Shown: positions 45,218 through 56,846 of the stretch, piece after piece | How the letters are laid out: every line of letters starts with the position of its first letter | Position numbering within the stretch: the first letter of the stretch is position 1 | NCBI GenBank assembly: GCA_029959085.1 | Contig: JARWIR010000031.1 | Coordinates: 2,170,001-2,234,000 of the forward strand | Source: Nemophila menziesii | Lineage: Eukaryota; Streptophyta; Magnoliopsida; Boraginales; Hydrophyllaceae | Direction of reading: 5' to 3' | Length of the DNA stretch: 64,000 nucleotides | Notes under the pieces: model-generated | The model's input: only the letters and a program-made list of their open reading frames with translations | The model's database searches: none | Told to the model about the DNA's origin: nothing | Program-made: the position numbers and the translations under genes

Positions 45218-48200
45218 CTAAGGAGTCTCGAGGAGATACATGACCTCCCCGGGATGTGGATCTTCCGAGCGATTGGTATCTTCACCTCCATGGTATATCT
45301 TTAGTCTGTGACCGTTAACCATAAAGGTACGGTTCTCTAGCGGATGTTCTATTTCGATTGCCCCATGAGGTGTAACTTTGGTCACAATGTATGGACCTGA
45401 CCACTTAGATCTTAACTTACCCGGATAATTGCTGAACTTTGAGTTATACTTCAACACTCTTTGCCCCACTTCAAAGTTCTTTGTACGAATCCGATTGTCA
45501 TGCCATTTTTTTGTGTTTTCTTTGTAAAGTTTGGCATTTTCATAAGCATGCAACCGGAATTCGTCAAGTTCATTAAGCTTCATCATACGATTCTTTCCGG
45601 CTAAGATAGGATCTAAGTTCAACTGCGCAATTGCCCAATAGGCACCCATTTCAAGCTCTAAAGGTAAGTGACAAGCCTTACCATATACCATACGATAGGG
45701 AGATGCACCAACTGGAGTCTTAAACGCAGTACGATAGGCCCACAACGCATCATCTAACTTCATTGACCAATCTTTTCTTGTAGGACCAACGGTTTTCTCT
45801 AGGATTGACTTGACACGGTTCGAAACTTCAGCTTGACCATTGGATTGTGGATGATACGCAGTAGATACACGGTGTCTAACTCCATATTTCTCTAGAACAA
45901 TCTTCAGATATTTATTAACGAAATGAGATCCTCCATCGCTAATAATCACTCTAGGTGTGCCATGTCTAGTGAAAATATGTGACTTCAAGAACTTAATCAC
46001 CACTCGTGAATCATTAGTAGGTAAAGCCACCGCTTCTACCCACTTAGACACATAATCAACAGCTAATAAGATATAGAGGTTACCATTTGAAGGAACGAAA
46101 GGACCCATAAAGTCTATGCCCCACACATCGAATATCTCAACCTATAACACATTATTACGCGGCATCTCATCCCTCTTAGATATGTTTCCGGTAAACTGGC
46201 ATCTTGTACATTTCTTAACATATTCATGACAATCTTTTATAAGAGAAGGCCAGTAAAAACCTGATTGAAATACCTTCGCAGCAGTTCTGTCTCCTTTGAA
46301 ATGTCCTCCATATAATGAATCATGGCATCCAGCTATAATGGCTTGAGTCTCTTCCCGTGCTACACATCTTCGTATCATTTGGTCAGCACAAACTTTATAG
46401 AGGAACGGATCCTCCCAAAAGAACTGTCTAGCACGATGAGCTAACCTCTTTCTTTCTTGATAAGTAGAACCTTCAGGAAAAACACCACTCACCACTAAAT
46501 TCGCAATATCTGCATACCACGGGGCTTCATAATCTCGAACAACGAATAAACTCTCATCAGGAAACTCTTCTCTAACTGCTTCAGTACCACTATTCATCTC
46601 TGAACCCTCTAAACGCGATAGATGATCTGCAACCTGATTCTCACAACCCTTTCTATCTTTGATCTCTAAATCGAACTCTTGAAGCAATAACACCCATCTG
46701 ATTAACCTTGGTTTCGCATCTTTCTTTTCCATAAGAAATCTGATCGCGGAATGATCTGTATAAACAATAACTTTCGCTCCAAGAAGATAAGAGCGAAATT
46801 TATCAAACGAATATACAACTGCTAGCAACTCTTTTTCTGTAACTGTGTAATTAATCTGAGCACCACTAAAAGTTTTACTAGCATAGTAAATCGAATGAAA
46901 AACCTTCTCTTTCCTCTGTCCCAATACAGCTCCCATACACAAATCACTCGCATCACACATAACCTCAAACGGTAAATTCCAATCTGGAGGTAACACTATA
47001 GGAGCAGAAATAAGCTTTTCTTTGATTGCTTTGAAGGCCGCTAAACAAGCTTCATCAAAAAGGAATTTGCAATCCTTTTCGAGTAAGTTGCATAACTGTT
47101 TAGCAATCTTAGAAAAATCCTTAATAAAACGCCTATAAAAGCCAGCATGGCCAAGAAAACTCCTTACCCCTTTAACAGAAACAGGTGGGGGAAGAGTTTT
47201 AATTACCTCTATCTTTGCTCTATCAACCTCTAATCCAACACTCGAAACTTTGTGACCTAGAACAATACCTTCGCGAACCATGAAATGACACTTCTCCCAG
47301 TTTAACACCAAGTCTGATTCCTTGCATCTAACCAATACTTTCTCCAAGTTATCCAAACACTTATCAAAGTCATCACCAAACACGGAGAAATCGTCCATAA
47401 ACACTTCCAGGAAATTATCAATCATATCCCAGAAGATGGCCATCATGCATCTCTGAAAAGTAGCAGGAGCGTTACACAACCCAAATGGCATTCTGCGATA
47501 TGCAAAAGTACCAAAAGGGCATGAAAAAGTAGTCTTATGTTGATCTTCTGGAGCCACGTAAATCTGATTGTACCCGGAGTAGCCATCCAAGAAACAGTAA
47601 TATTCCCTTCCGGCTAATTTGTCTAACATCTGATCAATGAAGGGTAAAGGGAAATGATCTTTTCTGGTGGCCTTGTTCAGCTTTCTGTAATCCATGCAAA
47701 CTCTCCAACCTACTACCGTTCTTGAAGGAATCGATTCATTTTTATCGTTAAGAATTGTTGTCATTCCTCCTTTCTTTGGTACACACTGAACCGGACTCAC
47801 CCATTCACTACTCGAAATGGGATAAATAATCCCCGCATCTAAAAGCTTGATCACCTCTTTCTTTACCACGTCTTTCATCACGGGCATCAATCTCCTTTGG
47901 CCTTCAACTGAGCGTGCGTTAACATCTTCAAGTATGATTTTGTGTTGAAAATAGGATGGACTAATGCCTTTGATGTCAGCAATTGTCCAACCTATTGCTT
48001 CTTTGTTGGCTCTTAACACACGCAACAGTTTATCTTCTTGAGGACCTGTTAAATTAGCTGAAACAATAACAGGTAGAGTTTCATTAGTACCCAAATAAGC
48101 ATACCTCAAGTGTGCTGGCAATGGTTTTTCTTCCAACTCCGGAGGAGATTCAATTGAAGGCTTCTTTTTAGGAATAATCTCCCCCGGTTCTCGAACAGGT

Positions 48201-48601
48201 TCATAGGCAAGACGCCTATACTTCGGATTTTCAGAATTTAGAGCTGCCACTGTTTCGGTAAGCTCCTCCATCATCTCAGGTGAATCTAATGTCAAAGCAG
48301 CCTGCAAGATATCATCAAAATTTAAGCAATTAAATACCTCTTGCGATGCTTGCTCTGCTACATCCATTCTGAAGCAATCTTCCTGAGAATCTGGGAATTT
48401 CATAGCTCGAAATACGTTGAATTTCACTTCCTCATCTTGTATCCTCATTGTCAATTCGCCATTTTCTACATCGATCAATGTTCTCCCTGTAGCTAGGAAC
48501 GGTCTACCCAAAATAATGGGGACATTTCTATCTGCATTGTATTCAAGAATTACGAAATCAACAGGAAATATAAGTGTACCTGCCTTAACAAGAACATCCT
48601 C
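45218..48601 (-). pseudogene. pol: Element A pol: protease end, RT, RNase H, integrase (one stop)
   Basis: Reading leftward after a frame change near 48601: protease C-terminus (IILGRPFLATGRTLID), RT with CMDYRKLNKATRKDHFPLPF, YNQIYVAPEDQHKTTF and the catalytic VFMDDFSVFG. RNase H follows ([39 protein letters not shown]). Integrase has its HHCC region (GGHFKGDRT ... CHEYVKKCTRC), a D,D,E core ([28 protein letters not shown]) and the C-terminal [15 protein letters not shown] at 46143-46145 replaces a Glu codon just before the integrase core. One residue is lost after NGQAEVSNR compared with Ath1. Otherwise the frame is open for about 1,100 codons. Confidence 0.93.
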
Positions 48602-50846
48602 AATGCGCCTTCAGGATGAGCAAGAGACCTGTCCGCCATTTGCAAGACCATAGAGGTAGGTCTTGCGTTTCCAATTTTAAGCTTATCAAAGACTAACTTG
48701 GGCATCAAGTTGATGCTTGCCCCCAAGTCACATAACTCCTTTCCTTTCCATTCTTCTCCAATTGAAATCGGAATCGTGAAACTCCCCGGATCAACTAACT
48801 TTGGAGGTAATTTACTCTGGCAAATCGCACTACACTCTTCCGGAAGGCCAATCATCTCATTATCACAATAAGGCCTTTTGTTAGTGAGGGCCCTCTTCAA
48901 AAACTTCGTATACTTAGGAATATCTCGAATCGCCTCAAGTAACGGAATATTAATACTCAGACCCTTCACTCTATTAAAGAACTTCTGAAAATCAACCATA
49001 TCACCCTTTTTCTGAACTCGCGATGGAAACGGTGGTGGAGGGCGATTGCTTACAATTTCATCTTTCTTTTTCAGAACTTCTCTTGGTCTTTCGATTTCTT
49101 CAACCTCACTATCTTTCTCATTCTCTTTCTCTTTCTCACCCACTTCCTTTTCTTTTCTTGGAACTTCTTTCTCTTTCATAACGGGAAAAGGAGGTGGAGG
49201 AAGGTTCTTACCACTTCTTAATGTAACAGCCTTGCAATCTTCACGTTGTGTTGGATTTTCCGTATCGCTAGGAAGTTGCCCTTGTGGACGCTGATTCAGC
49301 TGTTTATTAATTTGACTTACCTGATTCTGGAAAATCTTCATATTTGCTTCAGCTGCGTTCTGACGTTTCAAAGCTTGTGTTTGAAGAGCAATCAAATTTT
49401 CAACGGTTTTCTGAAGGGTAACTACTCCTTCTTGTGGATGGGCAGGTAGAGCTTTCTGGTTTAAATTCTCATCGTAGGTATTCTGAGGAGCTTGTCTTTG
49501 CACATAATTGTTTTGATTCTGTCCTCCTTGATGATTGTTGTGTGGTCTTGGATTATAGTTGTTGCCTTGAGGACGCGGCTGATACGCGTAAGTAGGATTG
49601 GCTGCCCCATTAGGATTTGAGTATTGAAACCCAGGATGGTTTCTGTTAGGCTGATATCCATTACCACTTGAATTGAAATTACCTCTATTGGACATAAAAT
49701 TCACTGATTCTTGGTTATTCGGACAACTTTCCTCATCATGATCATCTACCTTACAAATTGAACACATATACACCTCTTGTGCAGCATGCACAGCTACCTT
49801 CTTACTCGAAAATCCTTCTTTCACAGCTAGAGTAAGCTGCTTCAATTGTTGCTCTATGGTATTCTGGATCTTATTCTCAAACGTAGCAAATTTCTCTTCC
49901 ATGTCAACATTATTTACTCCCTTAACTGGTGTTCTTACTGAGCTCCACCCAACTTCATTCTTGACTGTTCTCTCTAAAATGATCTTGGCATGAGCGGGTT
50001 GAACTTGAAGAAAACCTGCTCCACATAGCGTATCCAATTTCTCTCTTGAAATTCCATCAAGGCCTCTATAAAAGATCTTTAACTGTTGTTGTTCTGAAAA
50101 GCCATGATTGGGAACTTCACGCAAACACATCTGAAATCTTGTCCAACTCTTACCCACAGTTTCCTCATACTCTTGACGGAAATGTGTCAATTCTAGTTCA
50201 GCATCTAACCTCATGTTACTTGGGTAATACCTGTCAAAGAAAGCAATTTCTAATTGGTCCCAATTAGTGATCTTCGTAGGATCTTGCGTATCGTGCCATT
50301 CACTTGCTCCATCAATGACAAAGAATTTAAAAGCAGCAAAATACATCGGTTCTCTTGAAACCCCTTGTGTGATATAAGAATCACATATCTGCTTAAATTT
50401 CTGTACCGCTCTAAGAGGATCTTCCGATGGTCTTCCGCGAAAATTTCCAAAGTTTTGGAACTGAGCTAGCATACCCGAATCTGGACGGAATCTCGTAACA
50501 TTAATATCTGGAGCACCTACTCCTATAGCTGGAGCACGGAATGGAACTTCTGGAGGACCATTAGTAAACCACGGATCTTGATTCATCACTATCTGGACTT
50601 GAGGATTAGGATTTAGTGGTTGAACTTGAGGAATAACGCCTGGAGCTAAAGGTTGGCCATTTGCATCTAACTGGCCTTGTCCATTCTGTTGACCTTGAAG
50701 ATTGATATTCTCCATTTGGTTACTTAATTCTTCTACTTCTAAAGCTTCTCGTTTCTTCTTCTTCTGTTCGCAAGTCTGATCAACGATTCTGGATTACTAA
50801 GGATCGGAGGTGTTGGCTCTAGATCCTTGAATAGCCTTCTTCGCAT
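48550..50846 (-). pseudogene. gag: Element A gag-protease (open for 721 codons, disturbed ends)
   Basis: The open frame from the ATG at 50715 covers the Gag coat domain (LRAVQKFKQICDSY, ASEWHDTQDPTKITNW, FFDRYYPSNMRLDAE), a CCHC knuckle CSICKVDDHDEESC, a Q/N/P-rich stretch, an acidic K/E region, and protease with CDLGASINLMPKLVF. The likely original start is the ATG at 50846 (MRRRLFKDLEPTPP), about 110 nt after the primer site. It is out of frame with the rest because of a shift in a GAA-rich run near 50750-50765. A second shift near 48601 separates Gag-protease from RT. Gag would package element RNA in the cytoplasm. Confidence 0.9.
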
Positions 50847-50956
50847 ACACCAAACCTAAAAACCTGAAAAAGCTAACAAACACAAAGCGTAAAACTGATA
50901 AAATAAAATAAATGCACTTATCACTAAAGGATAAACACCGTGGTCACACGCTACCG

Positions 50957-50974
50957 TCCCCGGCAGCGGCGCCA
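50957..50974 (-). other. Primer-binding site of element A
   Basis: Minus strand TGGCGCCGCTGCCGGGGA, 6 nt inside the 5' LTR. It matches the 3' end of plant tRNA-Asp (as I recall it) with one mismatch, and is identical to C's site (63581-63598). Athila-type elements are known for tRNA-Asp-type sites. Confidence 0.85.
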
Positions 50975-50980
50975 AAAAAT

Positions 50981-51968
50981 TGGTGGTCCTTTGTGTGTTC
51001 TAAAAAATAAATTCAAATGCTAATCGAACCACAACCGCAAGTGTACGGTTGTCCCAAGTAGTATGTATGATAATACAGATTCGTTCCAAGGACGGATGGT
51101 TGATCACAATGTTTAGCAAGTAGTGAATTGATGCACTTATGAAAGTAAAAGATAATAAAATGTTTGTTTGATTTTGTTGATTAAAGCTAATGAATAAAAG
51201 ACAAATAAGTAAATGCAAGTAGAAGCTAAGACGCAAGTAAAATAAGTGAAAACGCAATATGAGATGTAGTACTTGAGAACGCAAGGATCCTCCTAATCTT
51301 ACTTCCTAACTTATGCTGTTTAAGGGCTAAATTGGTCAATTACAATGGTCGGGATTCTAAATTCCTTATACCCCCGTCAAGGTGGACTATAAGGCAATCC
51401 TAAAGTGTCACTAGTCCCGTCAGGGTAAATATGATCCACCGTTGGATGATTAAGTGTTTTACCCAAAATCCAAGCCCACTTTCTAAGCCCAAAATCCTGT
51501 AACTGCTGATACACCTTCACTAAAACGGCTTTTCCCGATGTGTTATGACTCCGATTGACCTTATTCTAGTTGCTACAGTTCCGTAACTCGATAAGGAATG
51601 TTTTCTCTTCAAAGGTCAGCGGCTAAATCATCGCTTAAGCACCTCGAAATCAGCACTCTATGGCCTGGAAAATGGATTTTCAGCTCTAAAAATAATATCT
51701 TCGGGATTTATCTTCAAGTCTTGACTCTAATTCACGATCTTTGACTTTCTCCTCGGATTCCTCTCCTAGCTAACATCTAAAACCTGTAAACTTTACACTA
51801 AAAATACCAATATTACGCGCAAAAGTTTAATAAATAAAAAATGCTAGAAATAAAAAGGTAATTCCGGATTATTGCAAATTTAGTCCAAAAGTCTATCATA
51901 TTAATCAAATAAACACCAAAAATGATGTCTCCCAAGGGTCTAAAATAAGAACAATTAGGGAGACATTA
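50981..51968 (-). repeat. 5' LTR of element A (internally deleted)
   Basis: 988 bp. Collinear with 39665-41228 except that the equivalent of 40148-40728 (581 nt, including the TATA box) is replaced by CAAAA (51464-51468). The leader hairpin (51364-51394) and terminal inverted repeat (51923-51968) remain. The U3 terminus reads TA instead of TG on the minus strand. Confidence 0.95.
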
Positions 51969-52953
51969 ATACCTCATTATTAAGCACCTCTCACAATTCA
52001 TTCAATATATACATCTTTAGAGAGAGCGTCAAGAGGCGGAAGCAAGAGCAGAAGCTGGAGACTGTCTATATCTCCAACAACAGTTCAAGCCAATTCCTCT
52101 ATCTAGGTTCTTATTTTATTTCTGTTATTAGGAACATGTATATTATTAATTTCTTTATTGTTTTTACTTTCAATATGAGCTAAACCTTAATTACTTGAGA
52201 ATCGTAATGGGATGAACCCTAAATTGTTTAATTCATGTATTTCAATTTGGGATTAGATCCTAGTTTAATTTGAATTAGGAATTTCATATTGTTTCTTATT
52301 TTATATTAATTTCACTATCAATGAATTAGCTAATCGTAGATAGGTCATAGTAATTAACCTATTCACTTTGGTGGGGAAGTGATCGCCTTGACGGGTGGTT
52401 TAATTACTGAACTAGATAATAAACGTAAGGTAGAAATTATTGATCCTGACGGACTTAGTTAACCTTATAGCCAATTGGGTAAAATAGTATTCATTCAAAG
52501 GTGGATTATAATCGCCCTGACGGGGTTTGTAACATCTGAGAATAGCTCCTAGGTCCACCCTGACGGGGGCTAGGAGATTATAGAGTTCCGACTAATATAG
52601 AAATATCAGTTCTGCCCTTAAAGAAAGCATTGATTAGGTAAGTTTAGGTGATTCCCTAGCGAGACTCAAGTATAGTTCATACCTGTGTCTTAGTCCTTTA
52701 GTAATTATTTTCAGTTATTCATTTTCTTGCATTCTTAGGATTAATATAAAAACCAAATAAATATTTCTCATCTTTTGTTTTATGTATTTGCAATTATTAC
52801 TACTTATTTGTTGAACACTTGGGTTATACCAGTCCAATTCCTGAGAACGAATCCGACTTGTCCGAGTATTACTTGGACAACCGTACACTTGCGGTATTGT
52901 GGTTCCTTTTATTACCGCATTAATTTAATAACACACCAGGACCCACCACCTCC

Positions 52954-53312
52954 ATACTAAAAACGTAACCGACACATTCCATGTCTAGGGAAATAAAACA
53001 AAGAAGTTGAGTTCCACCGTTCCTATCATTCACAGCCTTTCACATTACAGTGTCCCTGAAGAAATCCACGCAAAGCCTGTGGATATTGAGCTAAAGATTG
53101 AATTTGGGGTCGTCCATGAAGTTGTATGGAAAGCCCACAAACCAGAGAATAGGCCATGAAGTCATAAAGATTCGTGGATGGGACCATTCATAGTCACTGA
53201 AGTTTTTTTTAGCTAAAGTGATAGACATCAGGCCCAAGAGGGGCATCAAACGAAGGTTAGTAAACGTTCATAGCGTTGCTCGTTGCTGGGAGGTTATATT
53301 CACAAATCTTGA
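52954..53312 (+). pseudogene. Element D protease end and integrase C-terminal segment
   Basis: Continues directly from the sequence interrupted at 38877 (TACTAAAAACGTAACC compare B near 36482). It encodes FGVVHEVVWKAHKPENRP, a stop, then KDSWMGPFIVTEV and several stops, ending in TGA at 53310-53312. RT and the integrase core are absent, as in B and C. Confidence 0.82.
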
Positions 53313-53529
53313 TAGAGGTAACACGTCTAACTTTAAAAGACGTTAAATAAAAGTGTTGTACGGGAGACAACCCGCAAGTTTTTATGCTTTTATGTATTTA
53401 AATTTTGTTTTAGTTTAGTTGTTTTTAGTTGATATGGCATTATTGAGAAAGGTATGAGTGTTTTTGATGTTCAGGTTCGTAAGAAATCGAGTTAGGGAAA
53501 GAAATACAAAAATTCGGCGAAAGCCAGAC
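53313..53529 (+). other. Post-pol spacer of element D
   Basis: GAGGTAACACGTCTAACTTT (from 53315), GGGAGACAACCC near 53362, and TCGAGTTAGGGAAAG near 53488. Same succession as in B. No gene. Confidence 0.55.
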
Positions 53530-53860
53530 CACTCATGTGGTGCACCGCAAGAGAAGTCCGGTGCACCGCAGGTCCGAAACCGTGGCGACAGTTATCACTA
53601 CAGTCCAATGCCAAGAAAAGGGAGACAAAACCATATCGAGAAGAGCGAATACGGTCCTAACGGAAGAAGGGTCCGGTGCACCGCACCAACCCCCCGATGT
53701 ACCGCAAGACCAAAACTGTGGCGACGGTTTTCCAATACGGTATATTGCCAAGACCAGCTACCCAGAACCGTATGGATGAGTAGCGACTACGTTTTTTTAG
53801 CCATTGACTCTGGTATACCGCGCCTCATGTCCGGTGCACCGCACGGCCCGCCAGATCCAG
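53530..53860 (+). repeat. Palindrome array of element D
   Basis: Units near 53534, 53669 and 53811 (period 135-142 nt) with GGTGCACCGC-type palindromic sites in pairs (such as GTGGTGCACCGCAAG and TCCGGTGCACCGCAGG). Spacers include AACCGTGGCGACAGTT. Open frames across it are by-products. Confidence 0.8.
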
Positions 53861-54289
53861 ATCTGAAGGGTTATAATTTGGGTATTGAAGAAGAGGTTAG
53901 TTTTTACACGAATTATTCAATCCTTTAGCCTCTCTTTCTTCCCCAAATCTCTCCTAATTCCATTAAATCTTCGAAAAACCTTTCAGAAGCATTAAAACCC
54001 TACCTGATCACCATAAAATACATCCAATCATTTCCTTACATCATTACAAAGAAGATCCAACCACCCAAATCATATCAAAACACTTTGAATCCAAGAATCA
54101 AAAGCCTAAATTTCCAAATTTCACCCAACAATTTCTTAGATCCGTACCAATCAACAAGAAATTTATCACACCCATATAGAGAATCATCTTCATAACACCT
54201 TTCCTAACCCAAATAAAGCTTATACAACTTATAATCAAGAGTTTCGAATTTCAAGAGTGGTTAAAGCTTTGAGTTGGAGGTTAATTGAG
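53861..54289 (+). other. Leader of element D ORF3
   Basis: C/A-rich, gene-free, similar to B's leader. TTTGAGTTGGAGGTTAATTG lies just before the ATG at 54290. Confidence 0.5.
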
Positions 54290-55306
54290 ATGACTAAAAG
54301 AACGGAAAAATTATCTACTGTAAGGGAGATGAATAAGAATCAAAGTAAGGTATTTGATACTATTGATAAGAAATCAAGTGATAAAAGTTCAAGTTCTAGT
54401 CAGAAGGGTAAAACAGTTCAAGAGAATAGAGGAAAGCTAGCTGTGGTAAGTCAAAAGGGCAAAAATGTTTCAACTTTCATAAGGAATAGACCACAACCTC
54501 TACGAATCGAGATGCCATTTCCCAAGTTTAATGAAGCTTCAAGGGCCATATTAGCTTCAGCACAAAAAAATGATAGGAACTTTGTTTGGCTTATGAGAGA
54601 GTATTTGAAAACGAAGTTGGAGAAGGTGAATACAAGAGATTCTTAGAGATGGGTGATAAATTTGGTTTGTACACGTTCATGGTAAGACGTCAAATTTATG
54701 TAGAGAGTTAGTTTCCAACTTCTGTGTAAGCCTTTTTAGCCGAGATAGTAAAGGTTGTGTTCTAGTTAGAGGTGAGTTAGTTCCTTTCACAATTGAAGAA
54801 ATTCAAAACCCCTTCTAGTTTAAGAAATTGGTCGGACCATGTAAGTATAGAGAAGAGGTGGAAAATATCAAGACTTTTGATTGGAATCTACTTTTTGAGA
54901 ATGTATTAGATAAGGAAAAAGTGAAATCACATAACGGAGATTTGAAGGCACCTTGGTCTTACAAATATCACCAAGAAGATACAAAAGTTTGGCACCATTT
55001 CCTCACAGCAAATGCCTTTGGAAACCTAAGAACTTCGGAGGTAAGTAAGAAGAACGCAATCTTGTTGAATTGTATTTTAAGGGGAGAAGAAGTGGATGTG
55101 GCACAATTGATCTTTGAGGAGGTGATGCGATTTTCGGTCTCTCTAACTTCGTTATTTAGTTTGAAATATCCTGCTATGATCACGTGTCTTATTCGAAAAA
55201 TGGATGTGATTCCGGGTAAAGAAGAGATGATATTTTATAATATGATGAATAATATTGACAACAATTGGATCAAGACTATTTTGAGAGGAGCAGTTACAAA
55301 ACTTTT
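54290..55306 (+). pseudogene. Element D ORF3, frameshifted and truncated by element C
   Basis: ATG at 54290 (MTKRTEKLSTVREM) is open to 54646. Stops and frame changes follow, then 54828-55306 is open with VGPCKYREEVENIKTFDWN, KAPWSYKYHQEDTKVW, VDVAQLIFEEVMRF and WIKTILRGAVTKLF. At 55307 element C's LTR begins, so the C-terminal coiled-coil part lies beyond C, outside the window. Same family as A's ORF3, but closer to B and C. Confidence 0.85.
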
Positions 55307-56846
55307 TGGTGTCGCCCAGGGTGTGATAAAAATAAGATAATAATAAACTATAAAACAATGCACTTTCACCCTAGACAAGCACGGTACTGCAAGTATTACA
55401 TGACGTATGCAAGTTCTAATGATAAGTTGAATTCGTTCTCAAGGACTTAGTGTGTAAAACGAATGAGCAGAAATAACGAGTAGACAGTAATTAATTAAAA
55501 GACAGAAAATAAAGTTGAACAAATTCGAGATAATTAATTAAACTAAGGAAAATTAAAGACAATAAAATGAAAGATAAGAAATATGAGATGATAAGTATAG
55601 CTTAGGTTTTGCTAGTATGCACTAATCCTTCTAATTCTTTCTATCAAATTCTAGTTAATAAGGGAGATAATTAGCTCTTAGATAATTAGTCAGGATTCTA
55701 AATTCCTATACCTTATACCTTGAGAGCGACTAAGGGGGCTACAAACACACCACAAGGCTGGTTTAAATAGGTTTAACAAGCGCAACCAAGGCCCTAAGCA
55801 ATCAATTCCAAACATGGTGATAGTGGTGAAAACATACCATAATGACTATCTAGCTAGAATTAGTGTTGTCAAGACCAATATCGACACTAGACGTTATGTG
55901 GTGTTTCAATAAATAGACACCCATCTAAGGTGATCATCTAACTACTATTAAGGTAATCCTATACTCATGCACTAGCAAGGAAAACAGTCATTAAATCAAA
56001 ACACATAAACAAATATATAGGTAAGAAGCTAATATCAAATTAAAACATATAATTCCCAAAGAAACTTAGATAGAAAGAAAATAGAATTCATAGATTATAC
56101 ATGATGCAAAACCCAAGATATGGGAAAATTAGTTCATACCTGAAGGAAATAAACTAAAAGAATAATGAAAGCCTTCATCTTGCTCTCTACAATAATTCTG
56201 ATGATAATAAACCTAAGGACTATTTAGTATGAGGCAAGGATGATTTACAAGTGATATAAGAGTGTATTCATAGGTGTAGAGAAGCCCTAATTCGTTTTCT
56301 TGAAGGAGAAGGAGAGTATTGGACTCCTAACCCAACTCAAATTCGTAACCCTAAACTATGAAATCAGACTCGTTTTTGGTTTGGTCCTAACAGATTCAAT
56401 TCTTATCCGTTTGACGCGGATGAGTAGTAGAAATTCATCATCTCGGAAAGATCTTTAATTTTGCTCTTAAATGTTCTTCCAAATTCCTCACCAATTGTGA
56501 GATATAATCTGATTTGTGGTCGTGGGTGGTGAGATTCAGATTTATATGACAGCTTTTCTTTTTCATACTTTAGCTTTTGTTTCCTTATCTTCAACTTCCA
56601 TTCTTATATTCTTTCCTTATCTCCTAGTATTTAACTTGGACTCTAATTAATCTCTATAATTATCTTTAAAGCTTCACAGTAAATAAATAATTAAACCCAA
56701 TATGCTCTAAAAATAATAATTCATGAAATGAAGACTAGAAATAGAAAAGTGTAATAATTCATAGGAAAATCGACTAGAAAGACTTCTAAATCACTAAAAA
56801 TGATGTATTATCTTAATATTAATTCATCACAAATGAGGAGACATCA
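55307..56846 (-). repeat. 3' LTR of element C
   Basis: 1540 bp. Minus strand starts TGATGTCTCCTC at 56846 and ends GCGACACCA at 55307. The terminal 46-nt span is kept (56801-56846), but the inner arm has decayed to TGATGT. A leader hairpin CCTTA ... TAAGG lies at 55711-55735 with a shorter loop. Confidence 0.92.

Larger units (their letters stand above)
39665..51968 (-). mobile_element. Element A: nearly complete Athila-like Ty3/gypsy element
   Basis: 12.3 kb on the minus strand: 5' LTR (51968-50981), primer site, gag, protease, RT, RNase H, integrase, palindrome array, ORF3, polypurine tract, 3' LTR (41228-39665). TSD ATACC is at 39660-39664 and 51969-51973. The LTRs differ at about a dozen of 980 comparable positions by hand count, so insertion is fairly recent. 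Defects: a frame change near the gag start, one near 48600, a TAG at 46143-46145, and a 581-nt deletion in the 5' LTR that removes the TATA box. ORF3 is intact. Confidence 0.95.
38878..52948 (+). repeat. Solo LTR, split by element A (38878-39664 and 51974-52948)
   Basis: Starts TGATGTCTCCC, ends ACCCACCA, and has CCTCC on both sides (38873-38877, 52949-52953). No internal region accompanies it. It therefore arose by recombination between the two LTRs of a complete element that once sat in D's protease. Joined length is about 1.76 kb. The 46-nt terminal inverted repeat is at 38878-38923. TATA-like CTATAAATA is at about 39643-39651, only about 13 nt before element A. Leader hairpin CTCCTAG/CTAGGAG is at 52546-52576, with CCCTGACGGG-like motifs near 52388, 52446, 52511 and 52558. 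Confidence 0.92.
38431..55306 (+). mobile_element. Element D: Athila-like element lacking RT, split by nested insertions
   Basis: The left piece (38431-38877) is protease. The right piece (52949-55306) continues protease into the integrase tail, palindrome array and ORF3. Between them lies a solo LTR (38878-52948) flanked by CCTCC duplications and carrying element A. D's ORF3 stops at 55306, where element C begins. D's LTRs and gag are not in the window. It was joined to B at about 38430 by a non-homologous event. Confidence 0.82.

Noticed and set aside
49046..49294. Serine/phenylalanine-rich open frame opposite gag of element A
   Set aside because: Antisense of the K/E-rich Gag linker; compositional shadow only.
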